Source of the DNA: JBIIJL01 sp044233795
GTDB taxonomy: Bacteria; Pseudomonadota; Gammaproteobacteria; Legionellales; Legionellaceae
DNA: 30,635 bases
Reading direction: 5' to 3'
Assembly: GCA_044233795.1 (NCBI GenBank)
Contig: JBIIJL010000018.1
Span: 1 to 30,635, forward strand
This document shows, piece after piece, positions 18,138 to 26,318 of the stretch (its first letter is position 1; each line of letters begins with the position of its first letter). The notes beneath the pieces were generated by a model. The model ran no database searches. It worked only from the letters and a program-made list of their open reading frames with translations, and was not told where the DNA came from. The position numbers and the translations under genes were made by a program.

Positions 18138-19553
18138 ATGGATGAAGCATTCACTAAATATGTTGAAGTGAAGGGTAAGGTGATATTGATTGGATTTGGC
18201 TGTGTTGGTCAGGCAGTTTTACCTTTGATGTTTCGACATTTACAAATCGAACCTGCACAATTTCTCATCGTCACGGATACAGATGATGCTCACTCTGTCG
18301 CGGAAGAATATGGTGTAAAACTTGTCGTTGCGAAGCTTTGTAGAGAAAATTACCAACAGGTGTTGAATACTTATGTAAAACAGGGAGATTTTATTATCAA
18401 TCTCTCGGTAGATGTTTCAAGTCTAGATCTTTTAAAGTTGTGTCAAGAAAAGGGCCTGTTGTATTTAGATACTTGTACTGAGCCTTGGGAAGGCGTGTAT
18501 ACCAATCATCGACTCCCAGCGGCCTCAAGGTCCAATTATGCAATGCGGGAAGAGGTTGTCTCTTTAAAGGGAAAAAAAGGACCAACGGCGGTGTTAACGC
18601 ATGGCGCGAATCCTGGTCTAGTTTCACATCTTTTAAAGCAGGCGTTGTGTCAGATGGCGGCTTATCTTGGTGAAACCGATTGTGCGCCCAAAAGTGCTCT
18701 TGAATGGGCAAGTCTTGCTGAGCATCTTGGTATCAAAGTGATCCATGTTGCAGAGTGTGATACTCAAACCTCAGGCAGACGAAAACAGATGGGTGAGTTT
18801 GTTAATACTTGGTCTACTGCAGGCTTTATAGCGGAAGGTTCACAACCTGCTGAGCTTGGCTGGGGGTCGCATGAGCGGCACTGGCCTGATGATGCCTGTG
18901 AGCATGAATATGGGTCTAAATGTGCAATTTACCTTGAGCGTCCCGGTGCTACAATAAAAGTAAGAACATGGAACCCCGCTTCAGGTCCTGCCCAGGGGTT
19001 TTTAATCACGCATGCTGAGTCGATATCTATTGCTAATTTTCTAACAAAAAGCGAAGCACAAAATGTTAGCTATCGACCAACTGTGCATTATGCATATGTT
19101 CCTTGTCCTGATGCAATATTATCTATTCATGAATTGACGGGCAACAATTTGAGGCAGCCAGAGAGTCAGCGCGTTCTTTTAAATGAAATTGATGGTGGAA
19201 TAGATGCGCTGGGTGTGCTGTTGATGGGAAATGAAAAAGGTGCTTATTGGTATGGCTCGCAACTTTCTATTCATGACGCTCGAAAATTGGCGCCTTATAA
19301 CAATGCAACAAGCATGCAAGTTGCTGCAGGAGTACTTTCTGGGGTGGTCTGGGCTTTGGAGCATCCAAATGAGGGGGTGGTTGAGCCTGAAGAATTAGAT
19401 CATCAATACATCCTCAATATTGCGCGGCCCTATTTGGGCAAGCTCGGTGGAATTTACATCGACTGGACGCCTTTGCAAAACCGGGAACAGCTCTTTTCAG
19501 AAACCTTAGATCATGAAGATCCTTGGCAATTTATCAATTTTAGGGTGAGTTGA
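18138..19553 (+). CDS. hss: Homospermidine synthase
   Basis: This NAD-dependent cytoplasmic enzyme (EC 2.5.1.44) makes the polyamine sym-homospermidine from two putrescines, or from putrescine and spermidine. The 471-residue length fits the bacterial family. The N-terminal Rossmann fold has ILIGFGCVGQ (Gly19, Gly21, Gly24), followed by family stretches LDTCTEPWEGVY, VLTHGANPGLVSHLLKQAL, AECDTQTS, TWSTAGFIAEGSQPAELGWG and NNATSMQVAAGVLSGV. The family is structurally related to saccharopine dehydrogenase. The start is supported by AAGGA 5 bases before the ATG. The gene stands alone after a 414-base gap, and its last 14 bases overlap the end of the minus-strand repeat protein. Confidence 0.95.
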   Translation: MDEAFTKYVEVKGKVILIGFGCVGQAVLPLMFRHLQIEPAQFLIVTDTDDAHSVAEEYGVKLVVAKLCRENYQQVLNTYVKQGDFIINLSVDVSSLDLLKLCQEKGLLYLDTCTEPWEGVYTNHRLPAASRSNYAMREEVVSLKGKKGPTAVLTHGANPGLVSHLLKQALCQMAAYLGETDCAPKSALEWASLAEHLGIKVIHVAECDTQTSGRRKQMGEFVNTWSTAGFIAEGSQPAELGWGSHERHWPDDACEHEYGSKCAIYLERPGATIKVRTWNPASGPAQGFLITHAESISIANFLTKSEAQNVSYRPTVHYAYVPCPDAILSIHELTGNNLRQPESQRVLLNEIDGGIDALGVLLMGNEKGAYWYGSQLSIHDARKLAPYNNATSMQVAAGVLSGVVWALEHPNEGVVEPEELDHQYILNIARPYLGKLGGIYIDWTPLQNREQLFSETLDHEDPWQFINFRVS

Positions 19554-21858
19554 CTACTACCTCGCTCTTAGGAGAACACCTGTCAGTCATCTCTTCATGG
19601 GCTGGTTTGAACATCGGGCCCTTGGTAACATGGGACGTTGAGCCAAATGAAGCGGTGGTGGCGGGGGTGTCTGATGATTCACCGTCATTAAGAGGTCTCT
19701 TTGAGAGATGATGATAAGGATTTTCCCGCGCGTAATTTTCTGTCTTTTCATCCGGGGAAGATGCTGAACCGAAGATCTCCCAGAATACCAATTCAGTTTT
19801 TTTAAGAGATTCTAAGTCAGCCCATATTAAGTGGAGCATTCCCGCATCTTCTGCCCACGTGTTGCGATTTGCAGCTCGATGAGCATTTCTAAATGGGAAG
19901 GTGATGGTTTGATATATGCCGGCAAGAAAACCAATGATAGCGCCTGGTAAACCTGAGTTGATAAAACCATAGCTCACACCCGCAGCTGGATAAGCAAAAA
20001 TTAATCCGCTGGTTGCTAAGGTGGCTAAAATAAACCCACGTGATCCTGAGCAAACAATATCGGTGTAACCCCTAATTATATTAAAGTCTTGGTTGATCTC
20101 ATCACTTACCGTTGCAAGTCCCTTCTCAAGATTGTACCCTGAAAACTTTTTAAACATATGACTGGCAACGTTTTGTTTCATCCATGGCGCGTTACCAAAA
20201 AAAGCTGAGCGATTGATAAATTTAAAGTTCACTCCAAGAGCAGTGCCACCAGCTACAGCGTTGAAAACTCGCATAAAAGTGGATCCTATCTGAAGATTAT
20301 TTCCCTTAAAATTGTAACCGCGCTGGAAAGCTTCCCCAAATCGTGATCCATCATGAATGGCGCTGTAAACTCGCGGGAATAAAGTACCTACAGAGTGTTG
20401 ACCATTAACCGCTTTGGAAATTACATTGTACGGTTCCCCAATGGCATGTTGTCCACCCAAAGCATGATAAATTGGTAAATAAATTGAGCCGATGCCATGA
20501 TCTGTTTTAAGGTTGTTGTAAATCCTAGCAAAATAGGCACCAAATGGATCAGTCCCAGCTATTTTGACGTATGTTAAATCGAAAACTTTGCCAATACCTA
20601 TCTGACCCGCAACCTTGTTGTATAGAGGCATGAAAAGAGATCCAACGCCATCTTCACCTTGAATCGACCTATTAACAGCTGTGAATATGCTACCAACCTC
20701 TGACTCTCCGCTGATGGCACGATATACTGGGGTAAAGACAGAGCCAACGTTTCTATTGGTGGCTATTGCAAAGTAGAACTTAAAGAAGAGCGTGCCTAGA
20801 TTATTCTTTCCACCAAAATCACGATAAATGGGATGAAACAAAGAGCCTAGTGCTATATCGCCGCTGACCCAGTGGTGAACAAGCTTGGTTATCTGTAAAA
20901 AACCAGATAAGCCACCACCTAGTAGTCCATAAAACAGCCCTGCTATAGGTCCAAGAACAACCCCTAATCCCTTTCTGCTTAAATTAAATCCTTCGACAAT
21001 CACGGCTGATGTGACACCGAATCCTTTTCTCGCTATATTAAAGCCTTCAGATAAGATGCCAGTGAAGATCCCTACAATATGTCTCGCGAGATCAAGTATT
21101 TCAAGGCTAACAGCAATAGTGACAGCCAATCCTTCTCTGCCGATGTTGAGTACTTCAGCTAAAATTGCGATTAAAGGCCCAGATGCTTTTCTTAAAAGAT
21201 TAAACATTTCGGCACTAATACCAATAATAACAGCAACAAGGTTATTCGCGATATTGTAACATTCAGCAAGGAGGGAGATGGTTACAGCGATGGTGACACG
21301 CGATATTTCTGCAACCCCCCCCCAGACTAAAAAACACCCTATGTAGAATATATTAAAAATCTCTGCTGTGGGTGCCAGCAGAGCACCGAGCACTTTTCTA
21401 CCAACATTGATAACTTCGGCAGCAACAGCTGCGAAGGGCGCCAGTGTTTTTCTAAAAAGATTTGAAATTTCTGCAACTGTTGCTGCAATAACACTTACAA
21501 GGAGATTGCCAAGATGTATCAGTTCATACAAAGAGCCAATCAATACTCGAAGTGGAACATTAAGTGTCTCAGCTACAGCGCCGAAGATAAGACCAATCAA
21601 TTTTCTGCTTATATTGAATCCTTCAGCGATAAGGCCTGAGATGAACCCCAATTGATTCCTGGCGATATTTAAAAATCCCGACATCATGTAAGCTAAGAAT
21701 CCGGATGAAATTCTAATGGTTGTGGAAAGGATCGTGAAAATGACTGCGAGAACTGTGCTGAATCTCTTGACAGTGATTCCGAGTTTTGGTCGTTTGTTGC
21801 GATCTATATCAAAAACCATCATGTTTCTCTTTAGTGTAGTCAGAATTTTGACGCTCAT
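19540..21858 (-). CDS. Unrecognised dual-repeat membrane-associated protein (772 aa)
   Basis: I do not recognise a family. Three zones are visible after a short basic N-terminus with a hydrophobic helix (about 33-58). Residues ~60-305 are about fourteen tandem hydrophobic 18-residue units with consensus AE..N(I/L).RK.(L/V)G. Residues 336-556 are thirteen 17-residue units of the pattern (V/I)GS(L/V/I)F.P(V/I)Y.A(I/V).G, with a glycine in every unit at 338, 355, 372 and so on to 542. Residues ~605-655 form two probable membrane helices, followed by a polar Ser/Thr/Pro-rich tail of ~110 residues. No catalytic motif is seen. ATG at 21858 is used here; ATG at 21822 (Met13), preceded by AAAGAGAAAC, is an alternative start. 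It lies divergent to the 1008-residue gene and contains a run of nine Gs (21315-21323 on this strand). Function unknown; membrane remodelling or a secreted effector is a guess from context. Confidence 0.85.
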   Translation of the reverse strand: MSVKILTTLKRNMMVFDIDRNKRPKLGITVKRFSTVLAVIFTILSTTIRISSGFLAYMMSGFLNIARNQLGFISGLIAEGFNISRKLIGLIFGAVAETLNVPLRVLIGSLYELIHLGNLLVSVIAATVAEISNLFRKTLAPFAAVAAEVINVGRKVLGALLAPTAEIFNIFYIGCFLVWGGVAEISRVTIAVTISLLAECYNIANNLVAVIIGISAEMFNLLRKASGPLIAILAEVLNIGREGLAVTIAVSLEILDLARHIVGIFTGILSEGFNIARKGFGVTSAVIVEGFNLSRKGLGVVLGPIAGLFYGLLGGGLSGFLQITKLVHHWVSGDIALGSLFHPIYRDFGGKNNLGTLFFKFYFAIATNRNVGSVFTPVYRAISGESEVGSIFTAVNRSIQGEDGVGSLFMPLYNKVAGQIGIGKVFDLTYVKIAGTDPFGAYFARIYNNLKTDHGIGSIYLPIYHALGGQHAIGEPYNVISKAVNGQHSVGTLFPRVYSAIHDGSRFGEAFQRGYNFKGNNLQIGSTFMRVFNAVAGGTALGVNFKFINRSAFFGNAPWMKQNVASHMFKKFSGYNLEKGLATVSDEINQDFNIIRGYTDIVCSGSRGFILATLATSGLIFAYPAAGVSYGFINSGLPGAIIGFLAGIYQTITFPFRNAHRAANRNTWAEDAGMLHLIWADLESLKKTELVFWEIFGSASSPDEKTENYARENPYHHLSKRPLNDGESSDTPATTASFGSTSHVTKGPMFKPAHEEMTDRCSPKSEVVVNSP
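20191..20853 (-). repeat. Thirteen 17-residue (51-base) coding repeats
   Basis: These encode residues 336-556 of the 772-residue protein. The first-turn glycine occurs at 338, 355, 372, 389, 406, 423, 440, 457, 474, 491, 508, 525 and 542: no insertion or deletion in twelve intervals. Typical units are NVGSVFTPVYRAISGES and GVGSLFMPLYNKVAGQI. DNA copies are diverged, so the repeat is old and kept at protein level. Confidence 0.9.
20944..21681 (-). repeat. About fourteen 18-residue (54-base) coding repeats
   Basis: These encode residues ~60-305. Units align on a Glu (79, 97, 112, 130, 148, 166, 184, 199, 217, 235, 253, 271, 289): spacing is 18 except two units of 15, each lacking three residues. 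Typical units are ILSEGFNIARKGFGVTSA and VIVEGFNLSRKGLGVVLG. Eighteen residues equal five turns of an alpha helix, so equivalent residues fall on one helix face. Confidence 0.88.
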
Positions 21859-21876
21859 TTATAACTCAACAAAGCC

Positions 21877-21892
21877 TAATTGTCAACAATTA
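21877..21892. promoter_or_regulatory. Perfect 7-bp inverted repeat between divergent genes
   Basis: TAATTGT-CA-ACAATTA lies 19 bases upstream of the 772-residue gene and ~115 bases upstream of the 1008-residue gene. The form is that of an operator for a dimeric regulator. It also contains AATTGTCAACA, the 11-base end of the dispersed element, so it could be a scar of that element. Confidence 0.4.
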
Positions 21893-21913
21893 TGGGATAG
21901 TTTTATCAGGTCA

Positions 21914-21946
21914 GTTAATATTTTGTTAATCTTCTCTTATTATAAT
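21914..21946 (+). promoter_or_regulatory. PmrA-type box and -10 of the 1008-residue gene
   Basis: The site reads gTTAATATTttgTTAATCTT at 21914-21933, two TTAAT cores starting exactly 11 bases apart (21915 and 21926), as in the published PmrA consensus of Legionella effector genes. A perfect TATAAT follows at 21941-21946, placing the box over the -35 region as expected for an activator. The start codon is 60 bases beyond. PmrA control is inferred. Confidence 0.65.
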
Positions 21947-22005
21947 TGTGCGATTTACTATCCATCATAGGGCGTGAGTGCTCGTCCTCGATATAAGGTT
22001 ACGAC

Positions 22006-25000
22006 ATGAATGGTGCCGACAGCGCAAGAAAATTACTTTCAGACTATAATATAGAGCTGTACCGAGCTTTTCTAACCAATGACTCCACCACCCTCTCGCT
22101 CCCAGAGGTATCATCTATTCCTTGGATTGGTGCTTCAAAACGGACTGATTTTTTTGAGAAAAAAATCGCTTATGAGTGCAAGCAACATCAGGTTATATCT
22201 ATTGAAAAAAACGCTGAGCCACATACGTTACTTTGGAAGACGAGTGTGTCTGTTCTTAAAAAAGCAGTACGTTGGGGCATTGTCAGTCCCGAGGCAATGA
22301 CCGGAAAAGTGATTGCAGCGCTGGGACAATACCGTGTGATTGCTCATCAACGGGTTCTAAAAGGCATGGAAAGCAACACACAGTTAGCCAAACTCCAATT
22401 ATTAGATATATATCAAGATCGCTTCGAAGCCCTCGAAGCACTTGAGCGTATGATCAATAAAAAAAATTCAGTCGAAGATTACCAACAAGCACTCGGAGAC
22501 TATATGTTGGCGCTTGATGGTATCTCTAAAAATCTTAAAGACTATTTCTCCGCGCAAAGTGTCACTGGATTTGATCAAACCATGGTGTCACAAATCCAAT
22601 TCGATCTTTGCTCAGATATTGCTCGAGCGCAGGCCTATCTAAAGCATGTATTGGAAAATAAATCGAATCTTCGTGCATTCCATCGGTCACGAGGCCAATC
22701 GTCGATTCAAGAATTTGTCAAAGAGCAAATGCTCCATGGTTTGTATGAATTGCAAGGCATCAATCAGGATCTTACCTACAGTCGCCAACGTTATTTTGCG
22801 CTGACTCGTGGAGAATTAAATGATGTGATTGAAAATGCAAAAAAAGAAATCGAAGATTATCAACCTGATCCAAGAAACGCAGTGACCCTTAAACATCAAG
22901 GTTGTTTTGGCAAGGATAAAGACCAGCTTGTAACTTATGACTTTGCTGACGAACATTTATCGCCGGCTAAAGAGCGTGATGTACTGATGGCAATTAGCTT
23001 TATCGAAGGATGGGATAGCGTTAGCCGAGATAAAAATGGTATCTCATCTGTGAGCAATGAATTTGGTACAGCAAAACTTGATATTTTCGCTGCAACACGT
23101 TGGAGAAGATACCGACACTGGACGTCGAATCTAAAAAGTGCCGCATATTTTGTGCTGAATATTTTTAAAGGAATCTTTGTTGCTATTTATCCCTGGGAAG
23201 AACAAGTCTGGAGTGATGGGCCTCAAAAATTTCATCTCATAGCGACCTCACTACGAACATATGCGCGACCAAATGAGCCAATGTGGAGAAAGCCTGTTAG
23301 ATTTTGTATGCATATTATCAATGCGCTAAAGGATGTAATGTATGGTGTGCAGGATGTTGGGGAGAGATTAGCATTAAAGATGCCCAGTAGTATAGGCAAT
23401 GATTGGGCATCTAGTAAAAAACTGCCCTCAGTGGTGAGTGTTTTGGCACAGGCAACGCATGATATAAATACAATTAAGGAGGTAGAGTCAGTGCGCCTTC
23501 AAAATATCATACATTTATCAAAGTACCAGAAAGATAATACAGAGCATCTCAAAACAAGTGAATTAGCGGGCGTTGAATACTCTCTAAGTGCGGGCGAGCA
23601 AAATGATATTTTGACGGCTATTGCTAGAGGGCTCAACGGATTTGGTAGCATTTTTTCACATGATATTTTTGCAAAAGATCCTCTAGGAGGGCTATTTTTT
23701 ACCGCGAGCTATGCCATCGGTGTGGCGGCAATTTACAACCCAGCTCAAACGGCCGCAGTCTTTGGTGAGCAGTATGTTAAAATGTTTACTGACATGTCCT
23801 ACTCAATGGCGTCCTCCAAGATGGCTGCAGCTATGGCCGGTGGTACAACACAAGCAGAATTATTTACAGAAGGCTGGGATGGGTTAATGCACGGACCAAG
23901 TGGTGCTGCAGGGAGGGCTATCTATCAGCTGGGGGAAAATCCATTGTCTATTGGCACATATTTTGCCGCAGCTTTTGGGCTTGGTTATCTGTTAGCCAAT
24001 GGTGTTGATGGTTACTCTATTCCATGGCTTAGTGAATATCTGCGCGCGGACTTAGGGTCGGTTCCAGAAATGGGTTATCCTGTTATTGGTGGCAAGATGG
24101 CGATTTTGTTCTACGAAGCCCTACTTTCAGAGACAGAAGCGTGGGTTGCTTACCCAAGTATTCCGGTTAGTCGGGAGGGTGTAGACACTGAAGAGGAGCG
24201 TAAGATTGTTAAACGATTTACAATGGTACAATGGTTGTCAATCAATGCGGCATGGATACCTAAGCTTGCTTCCTCACAGCGTTTTACAATTGCTAGGCAG
24301 CTTGATGAGCTCTTTAATCAAGAAGAAGCTGTATCACTTAAGAAGCTTCTGTATCCAGAAGCTATGCCATCAATTGCCTTTCAGCTGTTTTCAATTCCTA
24401 TGGCATATGTTCCACATCTCTTAAGATTTGGTTTTTCATTTCTCTTGAGCTTTGTTGCTTTAAGTTCTGGAAATGCTTATCCCTGGGAGCCCATGAGGCA
24501 AGCTGGTGGTGATTTACTGTTTCATGTTAAAAAAGATCTCACTAGGCTTGTTTTGTTCTCTCATCAATTACTCAATATTCCTTATACAATCCTTTCGACG
24601 TTTGTAAAATTGGCAGCGAATATTATAACCTTGACTCTTGGTAGGATCGGTGGGGTTGTAAACCTAAACTCAGGTCATACTTTACATCGTATGTTTGCCA
24701 AAACACATCTATTTTTTAGACAGTTAAGCGAGTTTTTTTATCCTGTTAGGTTGTTAAAAAGTGTTGAATTTGCTCATCCAAATCATACCATCAGAAAAGT
24801 CGAGTGCTCGTATCTAAAGTTGATGTCTCATCTTTTGCAAACAAGAAATAGCATGAAAGGGGCTGATGTTTCTGAGCGCTCTTTGGTGACATTTGTAAGC
24901 CCCGCTAAGCAAACCCGAGACGAATTGTCCGTTCATTTTGGGAAATTATTTTTTGATAACGATTTTTCAAGTAACTTTGACAAGCAAATAGTACCTATCA

Positions 25001-25032
25001 CATTCGACATGACCGGTAGTCCAAAATCATAA
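22006..25032 (+). CDS. Unrecognised coiled-coil/membrane protein, candidate PmrA-controlled effector (1008 aa)
   Basis: I recognise no enzyme family. Residues 1-300 are polar and helical with long Leu/Glu/Lys heptad-like stretches (~80-290), suggesting coiled coils. Hydrophobic segments that could enter membranes lie near 379-397, 558-582, 645-667, 787-822 and 856-880. There is no signal peptide. Phrases such as FGSIFSHDIF, LGGLFF and IGTYF recall the GS(L)F core of the 17-residue repeats in the divergent neighbour, though without a regular period. The start is backed by AAGG 7 bases before the ATG and by the promoter at 21914-21946. The last 100 bases overlap, on the opposite strand, the 3' end of the CLC gene. 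The PmrA-type box, the large size and the host-like architecture make it a candidate Dot/Icm substrate, by inference only. Confidence 0.88.
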   Translation: MNGADSARKLLSDYNIELYRAFLTNDSTTLSLPEVSSIPWIGASKRTDFFEKKIAYECKQHQVISIEKNAEPHTLLWKTSVSVLKKAVRWGIVSPEAMTGKVIAALGQYRVIAHQRVLKGMESNTQLAKLQLLDIYQDRFEALEALERMINKKNSVEDYQQALGDYMLALDGISKNLKDYFSAQSVTGFDQTMVSQIQFDLCSDIARAQAYLKHVLENKSNLRAFHRSRGQSSIQEFVKEQMLHGLYELQGINQDLTYSRQRYFALTRGELNDVIENAKKEIEDYQPDPRNAVTLKHQGCFGKDKDQLVTYDFADEHLSPAKERDVLMAISFIEGWDSVSRDKNGISSVSNEFGTAKLDIFAATRWRRYRHWTSNLKSAAYFVLNIFKGIFVAIYPWEEQVWSDGPQKFHLIATSLRTYARPNEPMWRKPVRFCMHIINALKDVMYGVQDVGERLALKMPSSIGNDWASSKKLPSVVSVLAQATHDINTIKEVESVRLQNIIHLSKYQKDNTEHLKTSELAGVEYSLSAGEQNDILTAIARGLNGFGSIFSHDIFAKDPLGGLFFTASYAIGVAAIYNPAQTAAVFGEQYVKMFTDMSYSMASSKMAAAMAGGTTQAELFTEGWDGLMHGPSGAAGRAIYQLGENPLSIGTYFAAAFGLGYLLANGVDGYSIPWLSEYLRADLGSVPEMGYPVIGGKMAILFYEALLSETEAWVAYPSIPVSREGVDTEEERKIVKRFTMVQWLSINAAWIPKLASSQRFTIARQLDELFNQEEAVSLKKLLYPEAMPSIAFQLFSIPMAYVPHLLRFGFSFLLSFVALSSGNAYPWEPMRQAGGDLLFHVKKDLTRLVLFSHQLLNIPYTILSTFVKLAANIITLTLGRIGGVVNLNSGHTLHRMFAKTHLFFRQLSEFFYPVRLLKSVEFAHPNHTIRKVECSYLKLMSHLLQTRNSMKGADVSERSLVTFVSPAKQTRDELSVHFGKLFFDNDFSSNFDKQIVPITFDMTGSPKS

Positions 25033-26318
25033 TGAATACCTGTGAGCTCAAAAATTGCCACTATCGCAGTTAGTGGCATTTTTTGTGATACAGCTAGAAA
25101 TCCTGCAGCTCCGATTAAAGCATAGGCACTCAAGGGGCTTGCAACGGTGCTTACCACATTCCAAATACCACCTGAGAACCCTCCCAGCAAAGCACCAATG
25201 GCAATTGATGGCATCAGAAGTCCCCCTTTGGCTCCAACGCGAAGGCTAGACCAGGTGAAAGTGACTCTAAGAAACAAAATTAATAATGTAAGAGCAATTC
25301 CTAGTTGATTGTCAAATGAAAGTTCAGCAATGCTTTTACCATTGCCTAGAAGTGATGGAAAATAAATGGCCACTAGTCCCATTAGGGTAAAATTCAAGAT
25401 GCATAATAAGGACAAATATCCACCTGGGATGGTTTTTCGAGCACTTGCTGTAATGTTTCGAAACCAATAGGCACTTATGCCGATGATGGGGCATGACACG
25501 ATAGACCAAACCATGAGAGAAAAAGTGACTGGTGCATCAGATACCAAGAAAGCGAAGTGATTTCCTAACACCGTCCAAGAAAGGGCAACGGCAATAAAGG
25601 AAGTTGAAAAAGCAGCCAACAGTGCCCAGAAAGAACATTTTTGTAATAAAACTTCCACGCTGAATATCGCCCCAGCTAATGGTATATTATAAACGGTTGC
25701 AAGCCCCGCTCCTGCGGCACAGCAGAGTATCACGCGGACTTCAGCAAGGCTAAGCTTGGTTTTGGCTGTGATAAAACCTGCGCAGAGTATACTGAGCTCT
25801 CTGGGGGCAACTTCGCGTCCAAGAGGTGACCCCAAAGCAATGGTCGTTATTTGTAATAGGATATGGCATAAGGTTGCCAATAGTGGCATTGAGGGGCGTG
25901 ATGAGTCAATAGCAGATTTAATGCTCACCAATTTATTCCCATAACGATATAATATCGACCAACCAAGACCTGCTAAAATGCCGCATAGCACAAGGAGGGT
26001 GATTCGTCGCTCCGGGGATGCTGCTTCAACACCAATGAGAAAAGTTTGGTTTGTAATGATTTTCTCAAGGCTATAGCCATAAGCGAGATGCTGTATATAA
26101 TGGAGTAACAGAACCACTGATGAGCCGCTGATACCCGCGGTGATCCCAACCAAAAGTGTGGTGAATAGAAGTGTTGTATAACGACTTGGTATATCAGCTT
26201 GAAGGGGGGTGTAAAATTCCAAGGGGTTCACCTTTTGTGATGATAGGTTTCTAACTAGATGACGGTAATCCAATTTTTCGTGTTTGTAAAACAGATCAAA
26301 ATCGCATGGTTTAACCAA
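24933..26318 (-). CDS. CLC family chloride channel/transporter
   Basis: This 461-residue membrane protein of the CLC family moves chloride (or another anion) across the inner membrane. Recognisable family elements are GSPLGREVAPRELS (containing the gating glutamate, as in GREGP of E. coli ClcA), GAGLATVYNIPLAGAIFSVEV, the filter-region equivalent GAKGGLLMPSIAIGALLGG, and a C-terminal GAAGFLAVSQKMPLTAIVAIFELTG. The GSGIP filter loop is not conserved (SSRPSMP at the corresponding place). The inner proton glutamate of ClcA (second E of IIEEM) aligns with Val, which hints at a channel-like or poorly coupled member. No Met is available near the N-terminus; TTG at 26318 is used, with GGA 6 bases upstream. 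The N-terminal ~45 residues are cytoplasmic. The 3' end overlaps the 1008-residue gene by 100 bases. Confidence 0.88.
   Translation of the reverse strand: MVKPCDFDLFYKHEKLDYRHLVRNLSSQKVNPLEFYTPLQADIPSRYTTLLFTTLLVGITAGISGSSVVLLLHYIQHLAYGYSLEKIITNQTFLIGVEAASPERRITLLVLCGILAGLGWSILYRYGNKLVSIKSAIDSSRPSMPLLATLCHILLQITTIALGSPLGREVAPRELSILCAGFITAKTKLSLAEVRVILCCAAGAGLATVYNIPLAGAIFSVEVLLQKCSFWALLAAFSTSFIAVALSWTVLGNHFAFLVSDAPVTFSLMVWSIVSCPIIGISAYWFRNITASARKTIPGGYLSLLCILNFTLMGLVAIYFPSLLGNGKSIAELSFDNQLGIALTLLILFLRVTFTWSSLRVGAKGGLLMPSIAIGALLGGFSGGIWNVVSTVASPLSAYALIGAAGFLAVSQKMPLTAIVAIFELTGIHYDFGLPVMSNVIGTICLSKLLEKSLSKNNFPK

Noticed and set aside
20191..21681. Regular 51- and 54-base periodicity, considered as a CRISPR array
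   Set aside because: The copies are diverged at DNA level, have no spacers and form one open coding frame.
21011..21970. Three plus-strand open frames of 82-95 codons rich in repeated Ala/Thr/Ile
   Set aside because: They lie opposite the 18-residue repeats of the 772-residue gene and simply mirror its periodicity.
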